Of a DNA stretch of 64,000 nt, positions 9,915 to 19,800 are shown piece by piece. The notes beneath the pieces are model-generated. The model was not told the DNA's origin, made no database searches, and saw nothing but the letters and a program-made list of their open reading frames with translations. The DNA lies in assembly GCA_034509925.1 (NCBI GenBank), contig CM067532.1:2277142-2341141 (forward strand), given 5' to 3'. Position 1 is the stretch's first letter. Each line of letters opens with the position of its first letter. A program made the translations under genes and the position numbers. The stretch comes from Hirudinaria manillensis (Eukaryota > Annelida > Clitellata > Hirudinida > Hirudinidae).

Positions 9915-12900
9915 GTGGCATCTCGGAAAGACGAGGTCGCCCATGGCCCAGCAAGTCAGGTGCGACAAATCACTTCTGCTACCTCAACGACTACCGAAAT
10001 ATGCCCTCAGGGTTCCTACCGAAAGGAGAGGGAGAATGATGAACCCATCACTGGACCTACGGATTTTGACCGGCCTGTTACAACAATCACCGATTTTAGG
10101 ACTGCCCTGGACAATGGTGCGCCAGGCAGCAGGTGTATTTGCGGGAAATCTTTTGCTTCAAGGAAGGGAATGAAGATCCATCAGACAAAAATGGGTTGCA
10201 TTGAGAGACAGCGTCCTGTCGCGCAAGAGCCGACACATAAAACGCCGAACGACACCGGGCAGGAGGCACACCACAGTCCCGAGTTGGTTCGAGTCTCTCT
10301 TCCAGCACCAGACCCAGTCAGGCAAAGGATCAAATTTCCTCCAAGCAAAGACATGAAAGTGTGGCAAGAACTGGATGGCAATCTCGCAACCGGCCTCAAG
10401 AGAGTGATGAAAAGAGAAGGCACTATGAAGAGCTTCTCCGATTTCATCTACGCTTCCTGCCTAGAGAAGTTCGGGTCTGTCGAAGTCAAGCGCCCCACAA
10501 AACCCAAAGAATCCAGGCGGCAGATCGAGCTACGAAATTTGAAGCGCGAGAAAAGGGTCCTTCGCAGCAGATGGAAGAGTTCGGGTGAGGCCGAAAAGGC
10601 CGGTTTGATGGTGCTGTGGGAGGAGGTCAAAGGAAGAATCAACACCCTCCGTCAAGCAGAAAGGGCGAGACAAAAGAGGTACGAGAGAAGGCGAGCAAGA
10701 CAAGAATTTTTCAGTGATCCGTATCGCTACGGGAGGTCACTGCTCGAACCACCAAAATCAGGGACTCTTGCTGCTTCAAGGGCGGAGCTAGAAGCACACC
10801 TCACCAAGACGTACACCGATGCTCTTCGCAGCACACCGCTTCCTCAGAGAACTGAGGTTCTGGAAGCACCTTTCCCGGATCATCCATTTCAAGAGGCAGC
10901 TCCATCGATCGAGGAGGTTAAGGGAGTCGTGAAGAAGGCAAGAAACCGCTCCGCGCCCGGGCCCAACGGGATCCCATATCTGCTTTACAAGAGATGCCCA
11001 AGAACGCTCAAGCTGCTCCACACAATAATAGTTTCCACCTGGGTCAATGCCGCAGTCGACAACGAATGGAAAGTAGCGGAAGGTGTGTACATTCCGAAAG
11101 AAAAGGAATCTAAGCACATAAACCAGTTCAGGCCTATTTCGTTGTTGAATGTCGAAGGGAAAATCTATTTCTCATGTCTAGCGGCAAGGCTGACTACGTT
11201 CATGATAACAAACAAGTACATCGACACAGCAGTTCAAAAGGGAGGCATCCCAGGTGTGCCGGGGTGCATCGAGCACACCGCAATGATATGGGAGGCGATC
11301 CAGAACGCAAAAAGGAACCAACTCAGTCTACACGTCGTGTGGCTCGACCTGGCCAACGCCTATGGATCGGTGCCCCATCAACTCCTCTGGAAGACGTTAG
11401 AGATCCACCATGTTCCTGGAACGGTGATTGAGGTACTCAAGGAATACTTCAACGGTTTCGTGATGCGTTTTTCCACAAAAGATTGCACCACGTGTTGGAT
11501 CCCTCTGCAGATCGGCATAGCCATGGGATGTGCCATTTCTCCATCGCTGTTTGTGCTTGCCATTCAAGTCGTTCTAAATGCAGTAGGAGCTGAGATCCCC
11601 GAGATGCGTTTGGGTAAAGGGGTGTTTATGCCTTCAGTAAAGGTTTTCATGGACGACACCACCATCGTTCTAAACAGGCAGCAGATTGTCCAAAGAGCCC
11701 TTGACAAGCTCAATGATCTACTCCAATGGTGTCGCATGGCTCTGAAGCCCGCAAAATCCCGGAGTCTTTCTCTCACAAGAGGGAGAGTTCGCAGCGACGT
11801 GTGCTTCACCGCCGGAGGACAACGCATTCCGACGGTCTCAGAAGAGCCAGTAAAGAGCTTGGGAAGAGTTTTTGACGTGTCCCTCCGCGACAAAAACCAG
11901 GAGGCAGCCACTGTCAGTAGGATGACCGACGGTCTGAGAGCGATTGCAGAATCGCCGCTACAGGGCAGATTCAAAGTCTGGCTCCTGCAGTTCGTCCTGC
12001 TACCAAGACTGCTGTGGCCATTGACCATCTACGAAATAGGCCTGCAGTCGGTAGAAGAGATGGAAAGGAAAATAAATCGGTGTACGAGGAAATGGTTCGG
12101 GTTGCCGCCTTCGCTATCGTCGATCGCCCTGTACAGCAGAAGCACACGGTTGAGGCTGCCCCTCAGATCCATCGTTGAAGAATATAAAATTAGCAAAATC
12201 AGAACTCAATGGTCGCTCAACAACTCCAGTGACAGCAGGGTCCGCGACGTCATGCCGCAACTCCGCTCAGGAAGGAAATTCAGAGCCCAGGAAGAAATTG
12301 AGGAATCCGAGGCAATCCTAGCCTTCGAGGAGAAAAGAGGACCCGTGCAGGTAGACCGCCATGGAGTCGGATGGAACCATTTTCCAAGATGGTCCACAGC
12401 GAATGTGCAGACAAAAGCCGCCATGATAATCCAAGAGAGAAGGCGAGAGATGGAGACCGAAAGGATTGCGCTGGCAGTGCAGCAAAGCCAGCAAGGACAG
12501 TGGACAACCTGGGAAGACGTCATCCAAAGATCCATCACATGGAAGGACATTTGGAAAAAGTCTCCCCTCCGCTTGGCATTCCTCATAAGGTCGGTCTACG
12601 ACGTGCTCCCTTCCGGGTCCAACTTACAGAAGTGGGGGATGGTTCAAGACGCCAGCTGCGAGCTCTGCGGAGGTGAACAGTCACTCCGGCACGTGCTCTC
12701 ATCATGCACGTACGCCCTTGCTCACGGTCGCTACACTTGGCGACATAACCAAGTCCTGCAGGTCGTGGTCGAGGCGGCTAAGACGGCATGCTCCCAGGCA
12801 AATGCCCGAGAAATCGCGGCACCAAGAAGAATGTACTTCTTAAGAGAGGGCTCAACACAGCACCGCAAAAGGAACATGGCCCAAATGAGGGACTTGCTGT

Positions 12901-13307
12901 CCACAGCCAAAGACTGGACAGTTGCGGCAGACCTGCAGGGAGAAAGGCACTACCACCAGGTGATACAAGAGAGCGGCAAGCGGCCTGATCTGGTGCTGGC
13001 GTCGGCAGCAACCGATTCCGTCATTATCGTAGAGCTGACGGTCCCATGGGAGGACCGAATTGATGTCAGCAATGCTCTGAAGAGCGACCGTTATGAAGAG
13101 CTGAGGATGGATTTAGAGGGGAAAGGTTATAGCGCCCGTGTGTTACCAATAGAAGTCGGAGCGAGAGGGCTGGTAGGCAAGTCTACATACGCCTTTCTCA
13201 GGAAGATAGGCCTTTCAAACAGGCAAACAAAACAGTTCGTCCAGAGAATAGCCGAGTCCGCAGAATCGGCTTCTCACTGGATCTGGACAACGAAGGACCG
13301 AAGGTAA
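9915..13307 (+). CDS. retrotransposon polyprotein: zinc finger, reverse transcriptase, CCHC knuckle, restriction-like endonuclease
   Basis: 1130 codons without interruption, counted from a GTG at 9915. Domains in order: a C2HC finger (C74, C76, H89, C95); a basic region with coiled-coil-like charge, about 195-265; RT from about 335, with SAPGPNG near 347, catalytic D478 in WLDLANAYGSVPH, and the FMDD box at 578-581 in place of the common YADD; a CCHC knuckle (C915, C918, H926, C931); and a restriction-like endonuclease with PD at 1024-1025 and E1040 in VELTVPWED. This is the layout of R2-group elements, which nick a chosen site and copy RNA there (target-primed reverse transcription). There is no ATG before M86, which lies inside the finger. 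The true start must be non-AUG, lie upstream, or come from a leader such as that of a neighbouring copy. It looks recently active because the frame is intact. Confidence 0.88.
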   Translation: MASRKDEVAHGPASQVRQITSATSTTTEICPQGSYRKERENDEPITGPTDFDRPVTTITDFRTALDNGAPGSRCICGKSFASRKGMKIHQTKMGCIERQRPVAQEPTHKTPNDTGQEAHHSPELVRVSLPAPDPVRQRIKFPPSKDMKVWQELDGNLATGLKRVMKREGTMKSFSDFIYASCLEKFGSVEVKRPTKPKESRRQIELRNLKREKRVLRSRWKSSGEAEKAGLMVLWEEVKGRINTLRQAERARQKRYERRRARQEFFSDPYRYGRSLLEPPKSGTLAASRAELEAHLTKTYTDALRSTPLPQRTEVLEAPFPDHPFQEAAPSIEEVKGVVKKARNRSAPGPNGIPYLLYKRCPRTLKLLHTIIVSTWVNAAVDNEWKVAEGVYIPKEKESKHINQFRPISLLNVEGKIYFSCLAARLTTFMITNKYIDTAVQKGGIPGVPGCIEHTAMIWEAIQNAKRNQLSLHVVWLDLANAYGSVPHQLLWKTLEIHHVPGTVIEVLKEYFNGFVMRFSTKDCTTCWIPLQIGIAMGCAISPSLFVLAIQVVLNAVGAEIPEMRLGKGVFMPSVKVFMDDTTIVLNRQQIVQRALDKLNDLLQWCRMALKPAKSRSLSLTRGRVRSDVCFTAGGQRIPTVSEEPVKSLGRVFDVSLRDKNQEAATVSRMTDGLRAIAESPLQGRFKVWLLQFVLLPRLLWPLTIYEIGLQSVEEMERKINRCTRKWFGLPPSLSSIALYSRSTRLRLPLRSIVEEYKISKIRTQWSLNNSSDSRVRDVMPQLRSGRKFRAQEEIEESEAILAFEEKRGPVQVDRHGVGWNHFPRWSTANVQTKAAMIIQERRREMETERIALAVQQSQQGQWTTWEDVIQRSITWKDIWKKSPLRLAFLIRSVYDVLPSGSNLQKWGMVQDASCELCGGEQSLRHVLSSCTYALAHGRYTWRHNQVLQVVVEAAKTACSQANAREIAAPRRMYFLREGSTQHRKRNMAQMRDLLSTAKDWTVAADLQGERHYHQVIQESGKRPDLVLASAATDSVIIVELTVPWEDRIDVSNALKSDRYEELRMDLEGKGYSARVLPIEVGARGLVGKSTYAFLRKIGLSNRQTKQFVQRIAESAESASHWIWTTKDRR

Positions 13308-13484
13308 GCCTCAGACACGGCGAGGCTAGTCGTCCCTGTCCACTCCACCAAAACAGGGACTCCAGTGTAAGACCAGGAAAGAGACACCCCGGACGGCATT
13401 CACACCAAAGTGATATAAGAAGTGCCGTAACGGCTACTTTGACGGTTTTTCGGACGGCGGAGCCCTCGCGGAATTTTTCGTAAA

Positions 13485-13681
13485 ATGGCGGTGCGAGTAT
13501 TGTTTGTTTGTCGGAAGTCGTTGTCTGGTTATCGGAAGAAAGTATCTGGCAGGGACATCCGCTTGATCAACGGATGCGGCCCAGCCCCCGAGAGTGTCAG
13601 GATTCAGGGCCGAAACACTTGTAGAAGGGGCCATTCCTCTGAAGATCCCTGTCAGAACGCTCGTTCAAGAGTTTCTATTAA
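13485..13681 (+). other. ATG-started leader frame in the retrotransposon 3' end
   Basis: 178 bases after the stop of the polyprotein, an ATG in good context (CGTAAAATGGCGG) opens a 66-codon frame, MAVRVLFVCRKSLSGYRKKV to ...RSRVSIN, that runs to the last base of the element. In A the same frame continues in frame into copy B's protein. Here it runs into the ATATT tract and ends at 13916. The same leader occurs at 33970 (plus) and at 9347 and 5498 (minus). Whether it is translated is unknown. It could be part of a 3' UTR that is open by chance. Confidence 0.4.
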
Positions 13682-13849
13682 TATTATTATATTATATTAT
13701 ATTATATTATATTATATTATATTATATTATATTATATTATATTATATTATATTATATTATATTATATTATATTATATTATATTATATTATATTATATTAT
13801 ATTATATTATATTATATTATATTATATTATATTATTATATTATATTATT
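13682..13849. repeat. (ATATT)n tract, right flank of copy C
   Basis: About 168 bp of pentanucleotide repeat with one ATT slip near the right end (13834-13838). The duplicate at 34167-34391 is longer (about 225 bp), so the tract has changed length since the two copies separated. Confidence 0.97.
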
Positions 13850-14716
13850 TCACATTATGGTATTTGAAATTTTACATATAAAACATCTAATATTTTCGGC
13901 AAGTAAAAGTACTTAAAATTAATTTCAAATAGTTAGGCGATAAAAATATGAATTGTTCGATTTAAAAAAAAATTAAATCAAATTAAATTTAACTGAACTG
14001 AATCTCTCAATTCACAAAAATATGGAAGAAGTTGATTTTGTTGACCTGCTTGATTATGATTATTATTATTTCAATTTGGTTACATTTTGCAAACAAATCA
14101 ATTGTTTGAACGAAATCATAAAAAGTCGATAAACCTTGGAATTCAAGCTCAGAATTCTTTCTACAATAGTTTATAATAATAATTATTTCAAAAATGCTTT
14201 GAACGAAATTAAGGAGAAAAAGCCAACGAACCTTGTGAATGCTCCGAGCGCTTTACAAAACAATTGTTAGTGACTGAAAACCATAATTTCGTTTAAATTA
14301 CCAAGTGCATTTCCTCATTAAATGTAGTTTATTAAAAAATAAAAATATTTAAAAACTATTTTAAGCAAAAACAATATTTTTATTTTAAACTCATATTTTG
14401 TAATTCAAATTTTACCAAAAAAATCTTTATGGAGAATGGCATAAAATTTCGTTTTGACATTTCACATTTCAGTAATTAAGTTTATTTTTAATGTTAATTC
14501 AAAAGCTAAAAGCATCAGCTATTTATTTCTATTAATATTATTACCTAACTATAACTTCAATAAGTTATATAATATTATTACAAATTAAAGATAGTATAAT
14601 TTATGAATTAATTTTCATAAATATAACTTCTCTAACTAGTGATTAATTGATTTAAACTTAAAATTCGTGGAAATTTTGACCTGATTTTGCTTTCAATTTC
14701 CGCGTGCCTCCATTTT

Positions 14717-14807
14717 ATATCCTGCAATTCCGTGACGCGTGTCTCGGGTCTCCAAAGGGAGACCAAGAGTATCTTACGGTTGCCTCAAAATGAACGTTGC
14801 AGGATAT
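14717..14807. other. nested inverted repeat (91 nt), possible structured element
   Basis: Outer arms ATATCCTGCAA and TTGCAGGATAT (14717-14727 and 14797-14807) are perfectly complementary over 11 bp. An inner perfect 7-bp stem, GGTCTCC / GGAGACC (14747-14753 and 14758-14764), has a 4-base loop. The sequence is GC-richer than the surrounding DNA and is kept unchanged in copy 2 at 35265-35355. It could be a structured RNA, a small foldback transposon or chance. No terminal target duplication was found. Confidence 0.45.
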
Positions 14808-15112
14808 TTCGTGACAAAATAAAATTGATTTTCTGTTTTTGTTTCTTTAATGAAGATTTAGTGGAACAGAACTTTTTCTAAGTAAAAGATCGTGTGTTGA
14901 CGTTGGTTCTAAGTTATCAGCGCTTCTTTGGCTTGATGTGTGCGACGTGCGCTGTGCACACACACACGCGCACACACATGCACATAGAATGAATGCACTT
15001 TGTACGTTGTATAATTTAGAATATAAAGCATCTTCCTTGATGGTAGAGATTATACATTTTCGAATAATTACTTTCTGCAGGAGTTGGTCTCGGCAGAAAC
15101 GAAGAAAAATAA

Positions 15113-15135
15113 TAACAACAACAATAACAATAATT

Positions 15136-15175
<40 letters not shown>

Positions 15176-15190
15176 TAATAATAACAACAA
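15113..15190. repeat. AAT/AAC trinucleotide array
   Basis: Mixed AAT and AAC units; copy 2 has the same array at about 35661-35757, 18 bp longer. The Asn-rich plus-strand frame and Ile/Tyr-rich minus frames come from the repeat. Confidence 0.9.
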
Positions 15191-16711
15191 TAAAAACAAA
15201 AGATGGATGAAAGCCATAAATCTGAAGGTCTACAATTTTGCAGGAGAAAGACATTCAAATGAGTAGATATAAAAGTAGTCGTTGTTGTTGTTGATGGTTG
15301 TTGACTGCAATTTTATTTTATTTTTTTAATTTAATTCAATTATATTTTATTTTATTTTTTTAATTTCATATTTTTGTTCCAGGCAACAAGATACAGAGAC
15401 CAGCGATGGATAATCAAATTTAAAGCCTACAATGAAAAGAAAAAGGTCCAAAATGTTGGAGGGAGAAATAACCTGGACGTTCCGAGTGAATGTGGTAGGG
15501 TATCCTGGAGCTTGCCTGGAGCACTTTGGAAGTATAATGAAAGAAATACATACGTACATGTATATGTATATGAAATATATACGTATATGCAAATTTGTAA
15601 ATATTCAATTTGTTTTATTTATTTTTTATTTTTTTTTTTTTAAAGTTCAACGTCAAATTACAAATGCAAATAGTTAAATATGCACAATTTACATTCAATT
15701 TACAATTTCAACAAGCCTCTTTTTTCGGTTGCCATGGTGATCAAATTCAATTCTCCCTCTCTCCCTCAGTCAGGCATATGGATTATTCCAGCATTCGTGT
15801 ATGGAAGCCGCCGACAATGGATTCCAAGAAGTTATAAATAAACTGCACAAAAGCATTGGCGTTGGCCTCATTGGCACGAGTCCAATTTACAAGCGAATCT
15901 TTCCATAGACTCGGAACGCCTTTCTAAGACTTCTTTTTCTACGACATTAACAAACAATTCCCCGAGGAAATCCCAGATGCTGGCAAGCAGTCGTGAATGT
16001 CGGAAGCTTTGGCCGGGGGAGTTAGGGTGGAGGTCATCCGTTGATTAGGTGACGTGCCGGTGATGGACCGGTGATGGGTTGGCGTTCGCGCCAGCGCCGA
16101 GGTGGGAAATGTATGGTAAAGGCCTCGAGGTGTAAACGGAAGTGCAGACCACATAGAAGGCACATGAATATTAATTATTAAATACGTTTAAACTTTTTTC
16201 TAATTAAATTTAACAACATAAAACTAAAGTTAAAAAGAGTTTAAATGCAAATTTTTGACTCAAATCATTGCATTTTGAGGACCATCTCGTGAACGTTTGC
16301 GGCCACTAAATTTAAACACCGAATTTCCGTCCAACAAACAGGACAAGAAATAAGCATAAAAAGTGTTTTTTTTCTTTATACAGAAACAAACTTTGATATT
16401 GATTAATTGATGAAAATTAATCTATCGGTTCCTTAGGATCAAGTGACGTTTGGGATTTCCGTTCAATTCCCAAAATAGAAACGAGTGTTGGGAGTAAGAT
16501 CATCATCATCATCACCATCCTGCATTTCCCTTTCGAGAAAATAAGCATTTTCTATATTTTTTAAAGCATTTTTAGTTTCAATTACCCAGAAATTCGTATA
16601 AATTCAACGTTTAATACCTGGGATTTGATGCAACAAAGAGTCAACCATTTTTAAAGTTCTTTTTAATAATATTTTAATAACGAACAACTTTTAAATATTT
16701 CTCATTTAAAT

Positions 16712-16717
16712 TTTATT
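16712..16717 (-). promoter_or_regulatory. candidate polyadenylation signal of PRPF4 copy 1
   Basis: AATAAA on the minus strand, 93 bases after the PRPF4 stop codon at 16810-16812. It is the first such hexamer downstream that I see. Copy 2 keeps it at 37282-37287. Confidence 0.55.
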
Positions 16718-16809
16718 CCTCCTTCTTCTTCTCTTCTTTCAATCAACAAAACGATTCAAATCCGTCCGTCCAATCTACTGTTATTAAAAATGACAGCAAA
16801 ACGCTCCAA

Positions 16810-19800
16810 TCACAACTCGGGAGCCCAAAGTTTGAAATTCTTCTCGAAGCTCGCCGTGGCAATGAATTTGTCGTCATGTGACACGTCAACGCACATGAGG
16901 CGTCCCTCGTGACCTGCCAAGACCTGAGACGGGGCCCAGTTCGGATGGTTCCATATCTTGGCCGTCTTGTCGTAAGACGAGGTCAGCAGGTACAGGCCGT
17001 TGCTAGGCTGGAACTTGACCTTGGATACGAGCCCCGTGTGGGACGGTATCGTGTACAGGCACTTCCTCTGCCTCAAGTCCCAGATCTTGACCGAATTGTC
17101 TTCGCTTCCCGTGGCCATTTGATAGCTGAGAGTAGAAGTCGAGTCAACAATGAAACAATATCAAAGCAGAATTCGTGTGGCATTCTCCGTGCAATATTGA
17201 TGATGAGATGGCAGAGAAACAGTTGAAACAAAAAACATTTAAAAAAAAAAATTTGCAATATTGATGATGAGATGGCAGAGAAACAGTTGAAACAAAAAAA
17301 CATTTTTTTTTTTTAAATTTCAATGTCAGTAATGTGAAAATTATTAACAGTAATAGTAATAACTTGTAAGTACTAGTTAGCAGTTCCCCAAGCAATAAAC
17401 ATCAAACCTTAACAATGCATTCCTTAACAGTGATTAGTTAATAAGTAATTAATAATTAATTAATTAACATATTCTAATTGCTTATTCAATTTCATTAGGA
17501 GTCAAGGCCATGATCTTTAACTTGAAAGTTAATAAACAACTAATGGATCGCCGGAGATGAGAGCCAACAGACCCGTTGGGGGAGAAGTCAACGGAGAGGA
17601 TGGACTTGAGGTGTCCCTCCAGGAACATTATGCATCGACCAGTCCTCAGATCCCACACTCTTCCGTAAGCATCCATGGAGCTGGAAAAGGAATTTTCCAC
17701 TTTTTACGAAATGATAAAAACAAAATTTAATTAAAATACCACGTGGTGTGGTTTAAAGTTAACTACTTAATACATGTAATACAAGTACTGTGTAAAAGTG
17801 CATGGGTTGGGTTCAGTTCATTGGAATAAAAATATGCAATTTAGAATTAAATTTTAAACTATTATAACCATTTAACTTTTAAATATAATTAAATAATAAA
17901 GATTAATTATTTTACATTTACATTAATATTAATATGTATTAATATAAATATAACACCACTTATAACCTCCAGATAACATTAAATTCAAACCTATTTTAAA
18001 ATGAAATCAAATAAAAAAAATTCCCAAAAACATCAAACCACCCCTACCCCGTGAGAGCCAAAGACCCGTCCCCGTGGAATGCAATGTCGTACACCTCCCT
18101 GCTGTGTCCTTCCTGGTGAAGGATTTCCTCGTTGGCTTCAACGTCCCAGAATCTCCAGGATCGGTCGAAACTGTCGGAAACAATGGAGAGGTGCGAAGTA
18201 TATTATACTATTATATTAGGTTATATTATTATATGTTATGTCAGAAACAATGGAGAAGTGGAAATCATATTATATTATTAGGTTATATTATTATATGTTA
18301 TGTCGGAAACAGTGGAGAGGTGGAGATTATAATATATTATTATATTATGTCCGAAGCAATGGAGAGAAAATTATATTATATTAGTATATTATGTCATAAA
18401 CAGTGGGGAGGTGAAAATTATATTATATTATAAATTATATTAGAACAGGAAAATTTGACAAAAAGCAATTGAAAATCAATGCACCATCAAATCAATGTTC
18501 TTAACCAATGGCAATTAATTAATTAAATAATTAACTAAAAATCTTCCAATTAATTAATACAAATAATTAACTAATTATCTTCCAATTAATTGTTACACTT
18601 AATATAGTTCAATTAATAATGACCGAGCCTAGCAACATGTACCAACATATCAACAATGGTCACTTACCAGCACGTACCGAGGAATCTCCCCGAGGGGTGA
18701 AAGGCCAGTCTGGGCACCTTGCATGGGGAATGCCCCTCTAATGATCTTATTGGGACATCACTAAAACAGAAAATTTAACCAATTATTATTCACATTAATG
18801 CATTATTTTCACGAATTATTTTTTAAATAGGTTTTTAAACATTTGCCATGAATGATTGTGGATTTGAATCAGAAATTATAACTAAATTGATTATAAAATC
18901 AAAACGTAAACAGCTATCGATTGAACAATCGCTCTGCTAATCGATCAATAAATCAATCAATCAAGAAATAATTACTAATCACCTTTTCATGCTCCAGAGA
19001 AAGACGCTGCCATCTTGTCCGGAAGATGCGAGGTTGCACGCGTTCTCATCCTGAGTCAGTGTCGCCTGTGGGTGAAAGGTCACGCAGTTTGCCTGCAGGG
19101 TGTGACCTGAAATGATTAAAGGATTACATTGATGACTTAGTTTATCAATAATTAGTTAATAAATAGTTACTGAATAAACTAGGCTTATTATATTAGTTAG
19201 TTAATATCTTGAATTAACAACATAATCACTAAAATATTTTGTTACAAGATTGTGAAAGTTACCTCTCAATACTGCCACCTCCTTGCTTTCAGGGACAGTC
19301 CAAAGCTTACACAAACCACTCCTGAATTTGAGAATTATTAATATTACCAAAGCACATTGTAATCATAATTATGTTAGAATGGTAACCAATTATTTTTAAT
19401 AAATAATAATTAATTAATCAATTGATATTGATGAAATAAAACAATTCCTAACCAAGAAGCAGTGGCCAAAAGTTCTCCATTGGGTGAGAACTGACAATAA
19501 GATATTGGTCTGGTGTCTGCAATTTGACTGAAAAGCAGTGAGGTGGACTGAAATATTCAATTAAAATTATATTTAGGTTTAATTTGTCTTATAAGACTAT
19601 CCATCCATTTATCTGATCTTATCAACAGAGTGTGAAGACATTTCTAATAGATACCCAAACTTGCAGTAACAATAACAACATTGAACTTTAAGTACATGTG
19701 GTGACAAAGCATATTAAAAGAATACCGTGGCAATCTGTTTATGATATCATAATGAATAATAATAATAACAATAATAATAAGTACAAAACAAACAGTTTAA

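Larger units (their letters stand above)
9853..13681 (+). mobile_element. R2-group (HERO-like) non-LTR retrotransposon, copy C, near full length
   Basis: A 3.83-kb insertion in the ATATT tract. The 5' junction (…ATATT|TGACGCTCGGG) lacks the first 20 bases present in copy B and shares ATT with the tract, as expected for slight 5' truncation with microhomology. The 3' end is the same terminus as in A and B (…GTTTCTATTAAT), followed by ATATT repeats. The ORF is intact (9915-13307). The 5' region before the ORF holds degenerate repeats of GGGAAAGACCGGT type. The last 1041 bp (from 12641) are also present at 33126-34166 because the tandem duplication starts inside this copy. Confidence 0.9.
13850..16711. 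other. intergenic DNA downstream of PRPF4 copy 1
   Basis: AT-rich spacer without a supported gene. It includes a nested hairpin at 14717-14807, a CA-rich run at about 14957-14988 and an AAT/AAC array at about 15113-15190. Frames around 14687-15837 on both strands are driven by the repeats or lack family features. Counterpart in copy 2: about 34392-37281. Confidence 0.6.

Noticed and set aside
9652..10173. ORF through the ATATT tract into copy C
   Set aside because: Wrong frame relative to the polyprotein; it is open because (ATATT)n has no stops on the plus strand.
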